Of a DNA stretch of 41,729 nucleotides, positions 17,046-25,512 are shown piece after piece. Numbering within the stretch: position 1 is the first letter of the stretch; each line of letters starts with the position of its first letter. The DNA is from Gammaproteobacteria bacterium. Lineage in GTDB: Bacteria > Pseudomonadota > Gammaproteobacteria > Pseudomonadales > Litorivicinaceae. Made by a program: the position numbers and the translations under genes. The notes beneath the pieces are model-generated. The model was not told where the DNA came from. It did not search any database and saw nothing but the letters and a program-made list of their open reading frames with translations. The DNA lies in NCBI GenBank assembly GCA_009922705.1, contig RFUY01000002.1, forward strand, positions 1 to 41,729. Reading direction: 5' to 3'.

Positions 17046-17983
17046 CACCCGTGTCCGAGGGCCGCAAGAAACTCCCGCGCACCCTGTCGCTCCAGATCCT
17101 GACCCACCAAGACCCCGAGTGCCTCCGGGGCTGTAACGGAACCGCGCGCTTCTGCACGAATCACCTGCGTACAATCCGCTGAACCCACGAGTGCTCGCAA
17201 CCACAGCTGCTCTCCATCTCGGACTGCATAGGCAGCAATGGGGACCTGACAACCACCATTAAGGAACCGATTCAACGCGCGCTCACAGCGGGCGACGAGG
17301 GCACCGTCAGGATCTGCGAGTGGCGCCAACATCGTTCGGACCGCCGCGTTATCAGACCGGATTTCCACCCCCAAAATGCCTTGTCCACACGCCGGAAGCA
17401 CAGCCTCGGGAGGCGTCTCAAAGGCAATCCGATGGGCCAGACCAAGCCGCTTCAAACCCGCTGTCGCCAGCATCAAGGCATCAAACGCATGACTGTCCAA
17501 TTTGCTCAAGCGAGTCCCCAAGTTGCCTCGCACGGGTGTGATTTCTAGATCTGGCCGTATCGCCATTAACTGGGCAACCCGCCGCAAACTCGACGTGCCG
17601 ATTCGTGCGCCCTGCGGCACAGCGGTGAGAGAGGGCCATGGTGCCAGATCCGCACGGCAGACCATGGCGTCAGAAGGTGTTTCGCGGGCCAGATAACACG
17701 CCAACTCGAGCCCATCAGGAAGCTCCATCGGGACATCCTTCAAGGAATGCACCGCAAGATCGGCACGTCCATCGAACAGCGCATGCTCCAATGCTTTCAC
17801 AAACACGCCTTTGCCACCGATTTTGGTGAGTGAGACATCGAGACGCTCATCACCCTCCGTCGAGAGTTCAAGAAGCGCCACCCGCAAACCTGGATAGGTG
17901 TGCTGCAGCAGGGCTTGAACGTGGTGCGCCTGCCAAAGCGCCAGCGGACTTTTGCGCGTGGCAATGGTGAGCGATTTCTGCAT
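17045..17983 (-). CDS. hemC: Porphobilinogen deaminase (hydroxymethylbilane synthase)
   Basis: 312 residues. It polymerises four porphobilinogens into hydroxymethylbilane. C245 (NGGCQVPIAAYA) is the attachment point of the dipyrromethane cofactor, and D83 (HSLKDVP) is the catalytic aspartate. The N-terminus (LTIATRKSPLALWQAHHV) is classic. It is the first gene of hemC-hemD-hemX-hemY and is divergent from argH across 52 bases, the Pseudomonas arrangement. An AAGGA ribosome site lies eight bases before the ATG, within the short predicted leader. Confidence 0.98.
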   Translation of the reverse strand: MQKSLTIATRKSPLALWQAHHVQALLQHTYPGLRVALLELSTEGDERLDVSLTKIGGKGVFVKALEHALFDGRADLAVHSLKDVPMELPDGLELACYLARETPSDAMVCRADLAPWPSLTAVPQGARIGTSSLRRVAQLMAIRPDLEITPVRGNLGTRLSKLDSHAFDALMLATAGLKRLGLAHRIAFETPPEAVLPACGQGILGVEIRSDNAAVRTMLAPLADPDGALVARCERALNRFLNGGCQVPIAAYAVRDGEQLWLRALVGSADCTQVIRAEARGSVTAPEALGVLVGQDLERQGAREFLAALGHG

Positions 17984-18004
17984 AGTACGGTCCTTCGTTT
18001 TCCC

Positions 18005-18012
18005 CAGTATAC
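18005..18012. promoter_or_regulatory. Palindromic shared -10 between hemC and argH
   Basis: AGTATACT is a perfect 8-base palindrome, so both strands contain TATACT (one mismatch to TATAAT). On the + strand transcription would start near 18019, giving a 16-17-base argH leader that still includes GAGGAG. On the - strand it would start near 17998, giving a 15-base hemC leader that includes AAGGA. The symmetry of leader length and ribosome sites supports use in both directions. No convincing -35 hexamers are seen. Confidence 0.5.
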
Positions 18013-18035
18013 TGAACGCCTGTTGAGGAGTCTGT

Positions 18036-19439
18036 ATGAGTCAAAATGCATCCAATGCGCTCTGGGGCGGTCGCTTTTCTGAATCCACCGATGCCTTCGT
18101 GCAAGCGTTCACTGCGTCCGTGGAGTTCGACAAACGCATGGCTGACCAAGATATTCGTGGATCCAAAGCCCACGCAACCATGTTGGCGACCCAAGGTGTC
18201 CTCACCGAGTCGGAGCGTGACGCCATTCTCGGAGGATTAGACCAGATCGCCTCTGAGATCGCTGCGGGCACCTTTACCTGGTCTATCGCCCGCGAAGATG
18301 TCCACATGAACATCGAGGCGCGACTGATCGAATTAATCGGAGAAACAGGGAAAAAGCTTCACACTGGGCGCTCCAGGAACGATCAGGTCGCCACGGATAT
18401 TCGGTTGTGGTTGCGTGACACCCTCGATGCCATCCGTGAAGAGCTTGCCCGCCTACAAACGGGCCTGATCGATTTGGCAGAGCGTGAAGCAGACACCGTC
18501 ATGCCAGGATTTACCCATTTGCAGGCCGCCCAGCCAATCAGCTTTGGGCATCATATGTTGGCTTGGAATGAAATGTTGCAGCGTGATCAAGAACGACTCG
18601 CGCAATGCAGAGCACGCCTCAACGAATGCCCGCTTGGTGCGGCTGCACTGGCGGGGACCAGCTATCCACTTGATCGACATCTGAGTGCATCGCTACTTGG
18701 CTTTTCAAAGCCTACCGAAAACAGCCTCGACTCTGTCTCCGACCGGGACTTCGCCATTGAGTTCGCTTCAGTGGCCAGTATTGCCATGATGCACCTGTCT
18801 CGATTCTCCGAGGAACTGGTGAATTGGAACTCAACCGCCTGGCAGTTTGTCGACTTGCCCGACCGATTCTGTACCGGCTCCAGCATCATGCCGCAGAAGA
18901 AAAATCCCGATGTTCCCGAACTCGTCCGCGGAAAGTCAGGGCGTGTGTTTGGTCACCTGATGAGCCTACTCACCCTCATGAAGGGCCAACCGTTGGCGTA
19001 CAACAAAGACAATCAAGAGGACAAAGAGCCCATCTTTGACACCGCAGATACCCTGCGACAGTCGCTGCGTGCCTTTGCTGACATGGTGCCTGCGATCTCA
19101 GTCAATCGCGCGGCGCTAAAGGCGGCAGCCGTCAATGGGTTTTCAACAGCGACAGACCTTGCCGACTATTTGGTCCGCAAAGGAATCCCATTCAGGGATG
19201 CGCATGAGATTGTTGGACAAGCGGTTGCGCATGGCGTCGCCACCCAAACCGATCTAGCGGCCATGCCACTGCCGACATTGCAGACCTTCAGTCCGGTCAT
19301 CGATGCAGATGTCTACGCGGTACTCACGGTTGAGGGTTCAATGGCCAGCCGAGATCATTTTGGTGGAACCGCACCAAACCAAGTCCGAGCGGCGATTACG
19401 CGGGCTCGCGCGCGTCTTGCTGCCCAAGCAGCTCAGTAA
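18036..19439 (+). CDS. argH: Argininosuccinate lyase
   Basis: 467 residues. It splits argininosuccinate into arginine and fumarate, the last step of arginine synthesis. The fumarase/aspartase-superfamily signature [12 protein letters not shown] carries the catalytic Ser283; H161 (GFTHLQ) and [12 protein letters not shown] are also present. GAGGAG precedes the ATG. The last 44 bases overlap the 3' end of waaA on the opposite strand; the argH tail there is Arg/Ala rich ([13 protein letters not shown]), perhaps shaped by the double coding. Confidence 0.98.
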   Translation: MSQNASNALWGGRFSESTDAFVQAFTASVEFDKRMADQDIRGSKAHATMLATQGVLTESERDAILGGLDQIASEIAAGTFTWSIAREDVHMNIEARLIELIGETGKKLHTGRSRNDQVATDIRLWLRDTLDAIREELARLQTGLIDLAEREADTVMPGFTHLQAAQPISFGHHMLAWNEMLQRDQERLAQCRARLNECPLGAAALAGTSYPLDRHLSASLLGFSKPTENSLDSVSDRDFAIEFASVASIAMMHLSRFSEELVNWNSTAWQFVDLPDRFCTGSSIMPQKKNPDVPELVRGKSGRVFGHLMSLLTLMKGQPLAYNKDNQEDKEPIFDTADTLRQSLRAFADMVPAISVNRAALKAAAVNGFSTATDLADYLVRKGIPFRDAHEIVGQAVAHGVATQTDLAAMPLPTLQTFSPVIDADVYAVLTVEGSMASRDHFGGTAPNQVRAAITRARARLAAQAAQ

Positions 19440-20640
19440 TCGCGTGTGCTTGGCGCAACGTGGCCCCTGACTGTTGCGCGACCCACGCGAAAGCCGCTTC
19501 ACCGCGGTCTTGGGCGTCCGCCTGAACGCGTGCAGCATCGCTTGCGAGGCAAGGAAGCGTGCTCTGGATGAGCGCACCCACCTCAATCAGCCCCGCACAA
19601 ATGTCTGAGAAATTAAACACGTGTGCACCCGCAATCATCGGCCGGCGCCAACGTGCAATCTCCACTGGATTTTGTCCACCGTGCGGAATCCATGTCCCAC
19701 CCAACACTGCCACCGAGGTCACCGCGAGGACTGACCCCACCAGCCCAAAGCGATCCACGATGACAATCGCCGCGCATGGCAGCGAATCCTCGGACAGGCA
19801 CACTGAGAGGGGTTCTATGTCTCTGCTTAATGCAACAGCACGACTCGGGTGGCGCGGGACCAAGATAATCGCCCACTCGTGACGTCGATCGCCAAGAGCC
19901 TCAAGAATCTGCGCTTCCTCCGTCGGGTGGGAGCTGATGACCGACAACACAGGGCGGTCTGCGGCCCAGTGCCGAAGTCGAGCCACTGTCTCCGGATCGG
20001 CCACCGGCGCATCCTGATCTAACTTGATCGAGCCCATCACGACCGAGGTCGCTGGAGACGCACCGAGAGCGATCGCACGGACACGATCCGCGTCGCCCTG
20101 CATCAGGGTTAGAGAGAGCTGTTGCCAGAGTGGTCGTGTCAGCCACGACCAGCGCTGGTATCCGCGCATCGAACGCGCACTCAAACGACCGTTTGCAAGA
20201 ATCACCGGGATCCGCTGCGCATGGCACGCGGCGACGAGATTGGGCCAGAGCTCGGTTTCGATGACAACACACGCCCTTGGGCGGGTCTGCCGTAACCAAC
20301 GCGTCCAGACCCAGGGAAGATCCCAAGGGAACACCGCAAGAGGGCATCCAGCGCCCTGTTCTTTGAGCCGATTCAGACCGCTGGGGGTTGTACTGGTAAA
20401 CCAAATCTGGGGAATCGAGGCACCGTCTGTGAGCGTTCGGGCCAGGGTAAGCGCCACTTGCGCCTCGCCAACACTGCACGCATGAATCCACACCCCACCA
20501 GGCGCCACCTGTGGAGGCCGTCCAATCAGTCGTGCCCAGATCTCTGCGGCATGACCTTCGCGGCGATATTTTCGAAAGACATGCCAGATGAGCCCGGGTA
20601 AGGCCAACACATGCACCACTGAATACAGATGTCTGAACAT
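19396..20640 (-). CDS. waaA: 3-deoxy-D-manno-octulosonic acid (Kdo) transferase
   Basis: 414 residues, as in WaaA/KdtA. An N-terminal membrane anchor ([17 protein letters not shown]) precedes the GT30 glycosyltransferase. The catalytic Glu is E59 in HACSVGE, and the acceptor/donor regions [16 protein letters not shown] and [16 protein letters not shown] are typical. It adds one or more Kdo residues to lipid IVA at the cytoplasmic face of the inner membrane. The number of Kdo residues added cannot be read from sequence. There is no Shine-Dalgarno before the ATG (upstream CACACCT), in line with a near-leaderless transcript from the palindromic promoter at 20648-20657. Confidence 0.96.
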   Translation of the reverse strand: MFRHLYSVVHVLALPGLIWHVFRKYRREGHAAEIWARLIGRPPQVAPGGVWIHACSVGEAQVALTLARTLTDGASIPQIWFTSTTPSGLNRLKEQGAGCPLAVFPWDLPWVWTRWLRQTRPRACVVIETELWPNLVAACHAQRIPVILANGRLSARSMRGYQRWSWLTRPLWQQLSLTLMQGDADRVRAIALGASPATSVVMGSIKLDQDAPVADPETVARLRHWAADRPVLSVISSHPTEEAQILEALGDRRHEWAIILVPRHPSRAVALSRDIEPLSVCLSEDSLPCAAIVIVDRFGLVGSVLAVTSVAVLGGTWIPHGGQNPVEIARWRRPMIAGAHVFNFSDICAGLIEVGALIQSTLPCLASDAARVQADAQDRGEAAFAWVAQQSGATLRQAHAITELLGQQDAREPA

Positions 20641-20647
20641 AGGTGTG

Positions 20648-20657
20648 ATGCTAGCAT
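20648..20657. promoter_or_regulatory. Palindromic extended -10 between waaA and the FAD oxidoreductase gene
   Basis: ATGCTAGCAT is a perfect 10-base palindrome in the 23-base gap between two divergent ATGs. Both strands contain TGCTAGCAT, which fits an extended -10 (TG-n-TAGCAT). Spacing places the + strand start at about 20664, the A of the oxidoreductase ATG, and the - strand start at about 20641, one base before the waaA ATG. Neither gene has a Shine-Dalgarno, which agrees with leaderless or nearly leaderless mRNAs. -35 sites, if any, would lie inside coding sequence. Confidence 0.5.
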
Positions 20658-20663
20658 GCCTGC

Positions 20664-21788
20664 ATGAAAATCATCGTCGGTGGCGGAATTGCAGGCTTAT
20701 GGCTCGCGCTCGAATATCAAGCGCGTGGCGTCCCCTGCATCGTGCTCGAACAAGGCGCCCTCGGACAGGGCCAAACCTTGGCAAGCCAAGGAATGATCCA
20801 TGGCGGCACAAAATACGCGTTGGATGGTGTGTTAAGTCAAGCCGCCACAGTCATCGGCGCCATGCCAAACCGCTGGCTCGACGCCCTCGCAGGCCGGGGG
20901 ATGGTCGACTTACGCGGTGTCCGAGTGCATCGAACAACGCAGCTCTTATGGTCAACCGACTCACTCAAAAGCCAACTGGTGGGCTTCTTCGCGTCGAAAG
21001 CAATGGCCTCTCGTCTGCAACGAATCCAACCCGACGAAGAGCCAGGATTTGGCGATGCCGGCTTTCAGGGATTGCTGTATCGACTCAATGAACCCGTCAT
21101 TGATGTCAGCAGTTGTCTGTCTGTGATGGCTGCACAGCTAACAGGATGTCTCTTTCAAGCCAAGGTGCACGCGTTGCGCTGGCAAGGTCAGCGGGTGATC
21201 GGAGTCGACACCGAACACGGCTACATCGAGGGTGACACGGTAATTCTGACCGCCGGCGAGGGAACCGAAGCACTCCTTGCCAAGACACCGGCCCAGGGTA
21301 TTCGCATGCAACGTCGTCCACTGGCAATGGTCGCGGTCCGGCTCGGACAGCCGACAGCGCCCATTTTTGGCCACTACATCGGTTTTGGCAGTAAACCGAA
21401 GCTGACGGTCTCAACCCACAGCACCGAGACATCGCAAACCCTCTATCTCGGGGGGCAACTGGCGGAAGATGGCCTCGACTGCAGCGATGCCGAACAGTGC
21501 CAGCGGGCCCTGGAGGCACTCCGTCAGGGCTTAGGATGGCGCTCGCTTGCCATTGAGGCGCTGTCGGTCATCCGCATCGCGCGTGCGGAACCTGCCACCG
21601 GACAAGGTCACCGTCCGGAGACAGCCGGTGTCTTTCACAGAGATGGGCTGGTGGTGGCCTGGCCCACGAAATTGGCCTTGGCACCTGCGCTCGCCGATGC
21701 GGTCTTGGCTGCGGCCTCGGGCGATGATCGTCCGGACTCGAAGCCGACCTGGCCGACACCAGCGATTGGGCGTTACCCATGGCAGTAA
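20664..21788 (+). CDS. FAD-dependent oxidoreductase, DAO (D-amino acid oxidase/glycerol-3-phosphate dehydrogenase) fold
   Basis: 374 residues. The N-terminal Rossmann motif GGGIAG (6-11) with E29 binds FAD. QTLASQGMIHGGTKYAL is the conserved second stretch of DAO-fold enzymes, and a C-terminal GLVVAWPTKLALAPALAD segment closes the FAD site. Members oxidise amino- or hydroxy-acids or polyol phosphates; the substrate here is unknown. It overlaps an aldo/keto reductase gene by 10 bases, which in turn overlaps gmhA. That placement among heptose/Kdo genes suggests, without proving, a role linked to sugar or envelope precursors. No ribosome site is seen. Confidence 0.82.
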   Translation: MKIIVGGGIAGLWLALEYQARGVPCIVLEQGALGQGQTLASQGMIHGGTKYALDGVLSQAATVIGAMPNRWLDALAGRGMVDLRGVRVHRTTQLLWSTDSLKSQLVGFFASKAMASRLQRIQPDEEPGFGDAGFQGLLYRLNEPVIDVSSCLSVMAAQLTGCLFQAKVHALRWQGQRVIGVDTEHGYIEGDTVILTAGEGTEALLAKTPAQGIRMQRRPLAMVAVRLGQPTAPIFGHYIGFGSKPKLTVSTHSTETSQTLYLGGQLAEDGLDCSDAEQCQRALEALRQGLGWRSLAIEALSVIRIARAEPATGQGHRPETAGVFHRDGLVVAWPTKLALAPALADAVLAAASGDDRPDSKPTWPTPAIGRYPWQ

Positions 21789-22582
21789 CCCCCACCAGGC
21801 TACCAACCCGACCCCTCGGTCAGTCTGGGTTAGACCTTTCTGTCCTTGGGTTAGGCACCGTGAAATTTGGGCGCAATACTGATGTGAAATACCCCCAGGC
21901 CTTCGCCCTTCCCACCGATGATGAGATTTTTGCACTGCTCGAGGTCGCTGGCTCGCTCGGCATCAATTATCTGGACACGGCCCCTGCCTATGGGCGGTCG
22001 GAAGCGCGGCTCGGATCGCTCTTAGCCCAGTGCCCGCATCGGTTTCAGATCATCACAAAAGCGGGCGAACATTACGATCCCGCCCATGGGAGCCAGTTTG
22101 ATTTTTCGCCCGCAGGCATTCGTCGAAGCGTCGAAAGGAGTTTGACACAACTGCAACGTGCCACTCTTGACGTTGTGCTCTTACACTCAGACGGCGATGA
22201 CCTCCGGGTATTAGATCAAGGCGCGCTCGAGACCTTATTGCGATGCCAAGCCGAGGGATTGATCAAAGCCGTCGGGCTCTCTGGAAAAACTTACGAGGGT
22301 GGGCAACGGGCCCTCGCAGAGGGTGCCAATGTGTTGATGGTGACGCTCAATGCGGAACAGCGTGCAGAGGCGCCCTTGATCAGAGAGGCAGTGTCACGCG
22401 GTGCCGGTATTTTGGTGAAAAAAGCGCTGGCCAGCGGTCATTTGGACCAAAACGAGGATCCCGCCAAGCGACTGGCCACTCTGCTCCATGATCCAGGCAT
22501 CACATCCGCCGTCGTCGGCACCCTGAACCCAGATCATTTACGGCATAATTGTCAGCACTTACTGAGTGGAGAGACCGTGTGA
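21779..22582 (+). CDS. Aldo/keto reductase family protein
   Basis: 267 residues, (beta/alpha)8 barrel. The catalytic tetrad is visible as D66, Y71 (YLDTAPAYGRSE), K94 (IITKAGE) and H136 (LLHSDGDD). The C-terminal half includes a GLSGKTYEGG segment and TSAVVGTLNPDHLRHN, typical of the cofactor-binding end. It is shorter than many family members. It should reduce a carbonyl with NAD(P)H; the substrate is unknown. Coupled to the FAD oxidoreductase upstream (10-base overlap) and gmhA downstream (4-base overlap, GTGTGA). Confidence 0.87.
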   Translation: MAVTPTRLPTRPLGQSGLDLSVLGLGTVKFGRNTDVKYPQAFALPTDDEIFALLEVAGSLGINYLDTAPAYGRSEARLGSLLAQCPHRFQIITKAGEHYDPAHGSQFDFSPAGIRRSVERSLTQLQRATLDVVLLHSDGDDLRVLDQGALETLLRCQAEGLIKAVGLSGKTYEGGQRALAEGANVLMVTLNAEQRAEAPLIREAVSRGAGILVKKALASGHLDQNEDPAKRLATLLHDPGITSAVVGTLNPDHLRHNCQHLLSGETV

Positions 22583-23151
22583 AGACGCGTGCATTGATGG
22601 AGTCAACGATTCAAGACAGCTTGGCAACAAAGCAACGCTTATTGGACGATGGCGCAACCCTCGATGCCTTGGCGCAGTTAGCCGCACACATCAAACAACA
22701 GCTGGCAAAGGGCCACAAAGTATTGCTTGCGGGGAACGGTGGCTCTGCAGCCGATGCCCAACACATTGCCGCCGAATTTGTCGGGCGATTTGAAGCAGAA
22801 CGCGAGGCCTTAGCGGCGATTGCACTGACGACCGACACCTCTGCACTGACTGCAATCGGCAATGATTATGGCTTTGAGCAAGTCTTTGCGCGCCAAGTCG
22901 CAGGTCTTGGGCAGGCTGGCGATGTCTTTATCGGGATTTCAACCTCGGGTAATTCTGCGAATGTTGTGCGTGCGCTCGAGGTCGCCCAAGCCAAGGGATT
23001 GCATACTGTCGCTCTGGTGGGTGCACGCGCCGGACTCATGCATGAGCGAGCAGACACTGTCTTGGCAGCACCTTCCACACGGACTGCTCGCATCCAGGAA
23101 TGTCATATTTTGATGATGCATCTGTTGTGTCAGTTGGTGGACACACCCTGA
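22579..23151 (+). CDS. gmhA: Phosphoheptose isomerase (sedoheptulose-7-phosphate isomerase)
   Basis: 190 residues of SIS fold. The GmhA zinc ligands appear as H62 and E66 (AQHIAAEF) and Q173 and H181 (RIQECHILMMH); LLAGNGGSAAD and GISTSGNSANVV bind the sugar phosphate. It makes D-glycero-D-manno-heptose 7-phosphate, the substrate of HldE encoded next door. The related DnaA-binding DiaA is an alternative, but the four metal ligands and the LPS context favour GmhA. The GTG start at 22579 has GGAG seven bases upstream; ATG 22597 is a weaker option. Its 3' end overlaps hldE by 22 bases. Confidence 0.9.
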   Translation: MKTRALMESTIQDSLATKQRLLDDGATLDALAQLAAHIKQQLAKGHKVLLAGNGGSAADAQHIAAEFVGRFEAEREALAAIALTTDTSALTAIGNDYGFEQVFARQVAGLGQAGDVFIGISTSGNSANVVRALEVAQAKGLHTVALVGARAGLMHERADTVLAAPSTRTARIQECHILMMHLLCQLVDTP

Positions 23152-24551
23152 GGTCCTCTGATTTTTGAGATCAACCGTGTGGTAGACAGGTTCTCGACCT
23201 CTCCAAGCACCTTAACCACACCGCCGTAGGCCTGCACCTGCGCATAGCCAACGACCTCTTCGATGGATTTGTAATCACCCCCTTTCACAAGCACATCGGG
23301 ACGAATCAGATCGATCAATCGCTCCGGCGTGCCCTCATCAAATCCGACTACCGCATCAACAGCCTGCAGGCCGGCCAAGACCTCCATCCGCCGCGCTAGG
23401 GTGTTCACAGGTCGATCCGGACCCTTCAACCGAGACACCGACGCATCCGAATTTAACGCCACTAATAACCGATCCCCTAACGAAGCCGCCTCACGCAAGT
23501 ACGCAACATGCCCAGCGTGCAAAATATCGAAGCACCCATTGGTCATGACGATCCGATGACCTGCTAAACGGGCGTCTGCCACATACTGCAGAAGCGCTGC
23601 ATCAGACTCTAAAACGCCTTGATGCGCTCCCTCACTTGCCATGAGTTCCCGCGCGGAGACGGTGGCTGTGCCTAATTTAGAGACCACCAAGCCAGCAGCA
23701 AGATTTGCCCAGCGCGCAGCGTCTTGGTCCAAAAGGCCATGTCCCAAAGCGGCTGCAAAGGTTGCGATCACGGTATCTCCCGCACCCGTCACATCTGCAA
23801 CTTCACGCGCAGTCGCCGCCCAATGCGCACTGCTGCCGTCTGCGCGCACCAGTGTCATGCCTTGCTCAGAGCGCGTAATCAACACGCTGTCTAACGCGAG
23901 CGACTGAATCAACCCAACCGCCTTGGTGACCAATTCCTGGTCCGACCGGACGGCTCCCACCACCGCCTCAAATTCTGCCAAATTCGGGGTCAAACAGGTT
24001 GCACCGGCATACCGCTGATAATCACGACCCTTCGGATCCACCACCACCGGAATACCCCGGGCGCGCGCGGCCGCAATCCAGCGCGCCGGATCAAGACTGC
24101 CTTTGCCGTAGTCACTTAAGACCAACACCGATGCTGACGCCAAGACCTCAGACGCACAGTCAGCCAGCGCACTGGCCGCTGTGGCCTCAAACGGAGATTC
24201 AAAATCCAATCGGATCATCTGATGCGACTGGCTCATGACCCGCAGTTTGGTGATGGTCGGCGCCCCAGTCACGGTCAATTGGTGCTGAACATCATGCACG
24301 TCCAACGCCTGACGCAGTCGCGCTGCGGCTTCATCATCGCCAACCAATCCCACCAAGGTGACAGGAACATCCAAGGCGGCGAGGTTCAGCGCGACATTGG
24401 CAGCACCACCGGGACGCGCTTCGTCCATCTCGACGGACACAACGGGGACTGGCGCTTCAGGGGAGATCCGCCCTGCACGACCATGCCAATAGCGATCAAG
24501 CATCACATCGCCGACGACGACGATCGAAGTCGTTTGAAAAAGTGCGGTCAC
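23130..24551 (-). CDS. hldE: Bifunctional heptose-7-phosphate kinase / heptose-1-phosphate adenylyltransferase
   Basis: 473 residues, close to E. coli HldE (477). The N-terminal ribokinase-type domain (about 1-315) has VVGDVMLDRYWHG, RPGGAANVALNLA and the catalytic DVTGAGDT. The C-terminal cytidylyltransferase-like domain has TNGCFDILHAGHV and ALNSDASVSRLKGPDRPVN. Together they phosphorylate heptose 7-phosphate at C1 and later transfer AMP, giving ADP-heptose. The GTG at 24551 has GAGAGG six bases upstream and matches the family N-terminus; an in-frame TTG at 24569 would extend it by six residues. The gene converges on gmhA. Confidence 0.96.
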   Translation of the reverse strand: MTALFQTTSIVVVGDVMLDRYWHGRAGRISPEAPVPVVSVEMDEARPGGAANVALNLAALDVPVTLVGLVGDDEAAARLRQALDVHDVQHQLTVTGAPTITKLRVMSQSHQMIRLDFESPFEATAASALADCASEVLASASVLVLSDYGKGSLDPARWIAAARARGIPVVVDPKGRDYQRYAGATCLTPNLAEFEAVVGAVRSDQELVTKAVGLIQSLALDSVLITRSEQGMTLVRADGSSAHWAATAREVADVTGAGDTVIATFAAALGHGLLDQDAARWANLAAGLVVSKLGTATVSARELMASEGAHQGVLESDAALLQYVADARLAGHRIVMTNGCFDILHAGHVAYLREAASLGDRLLVALNSDASVSRLKGPDRPVNTLARRMEVLAGLQAVDAVVGFDEGTPERLIDLIRPDVLVKGGDYKSIEEVVGYAQVQAYGGVVKVLGEVENLSTTRLISKIRGPQGVSTN

Positions 24552-24581
24552 CGGATGCCTCTCTGCCAAAACGGATCCTTG

Positions 24582-24588
24582 CTATAGT
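24582..24588. promoter_or_regulatory. Candidate shared -10 between hldE and the lauroyltransferase gene
   Basis: CTATAG (24582-24587) is palindromic and lies in the 73-base divergent gap. On the + strand it extends to TATAGT (24583-24588), with a leader of about 30 bases; on the - strand it reads TATAGC or, shifted, TACTAT, with a leader of about 20 bases that contains the hldE ribosome site. No -35 is evident. Weaker than the other two palindromic elements. Confidence 0.3.
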
Positions 24589-24624
24589 AACGAGCCACTC
24601 ACAGGATCACCAACACACATCGCC

Positions 24625-25512
24625 ATGTCACTTGTCTCTCTTGGGTTACTCCTTCTGCGTCTTCTTGCTCGGCTCCCGCGCACTGCAGGTTACGCCGTGG
24701 GCCGGACCTTGGGGCTCATCCTGTTTCGATTGGCACACGCAAGGCGACGGATCGCGCACACCAATTTGACCCTGTGTTTTCCAGATAAAACGCCTGCCGA
24801 GATCACGGCGCTCACGCGAGACTGCTTTCTCGAAAATGGCATCGGGCTCATCGAGACCGCCTGGGCTTGGTATCGGCCCCTGCCTTCCGTGCTGCCCAAG
24901 GTCCATCTGAAGGGTCTTGAACATGTCACGCAACGACCAGAAGGGCAGGGTCTCCTGCTGCTGTGTCCGCATTACAGCATGCTCGATCTTGTTGCTCCGA
25001 TTGTGCACCAGGCCGTTGGACGGTTTGTGGTGACCTATCGCCCGAACGACAACGCGCACTTTGATCAGGCGGTGTGTGAAGGCCGGAGGCGATACGCAAC
25101 ACTCATCGATGTGCGCGCAATTAGAGACACCCTGCGTGCACTCAAACAGGGCGAGATCGTCTGGTTTGGACCGGATCAAGACATGGGCCCCAAGGGCTCC
25201 GTGTTCGCACCCTTCTTTGGAACCCCCGCCTGCACCGTGACAACCCCGTCGCGTCTGTTGTCACTCAGTCGCGCCCGCCCAATCTTTCTCGCACTTCGCC
25301 GCGTGGAAGGCTGCTATGAAGCAGAGTTTATCCCGTTCCCAGCCACCTATCCCAGTGACGACTTGGTCGCCGACGCGACCTGCTTAAATGCCCTGATCGA
25401 AACAGCAATTCGGGCAGCACCAGCCCAGTACATGTGGATGCACAAACGCTTTAAAACCAACCCCGATCTCAGTCGGCAGACACGTTACCTTGAGACTGAA
25501 GCCAATCCATGA
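24625..25512 (+). CDS. Lipid A biosynthesis acyltransferase (LpxL/HtrB family)
   Basis: 295 residues. A hydrophobic N-terminus anchors it to the inner membrane. The acyltransferase catalytic motif HX4D is H116-YSML-D121. WFGPDQDMGPKGSVFAPFFG is the conserved substrate region, and the C-terminal MWMHKRFKTNPD closely matches the family end. It transfers a secondary acyl chain from acyl-ACP onto Kdo2-lipid A. LpxL versus LpxM cannot be settled. Its last 44 bases overlap waaC on the opposite strand. Confidence 0.9.
   Translation: MSLVSLGLLLLRLLARLPRTAGYAVGRTLGLILFRLAHARRRIAHTNLTLCFPDKTPAEITALTRDCFLENGIGLIETAWAWYRPLPSVLPKVHLKGLEHVTQRPEGQGLLLLCPHYSMLDLVAPIVHQAVGRFVVTYRPNDNAHFDQAVCEGRRRYATLIDVRAIRDTLRALKQGEIVWFGPDQDMGPKGSVFAPFFGTPACTVTTPSRLLSLSRARPIFLALRRVEGCYEAEFIPFPATYPSDDLVADATCLNALIETAIRAAPAQYMWMHKRFKTNPDLSRQTRYLETEANP

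Noticed and set aside
24646-25179. 177-codon open frame on the - strand
   Set aside because: Antisense to the lipid A acyltransferase, whose catalytic motif and ends are intact.
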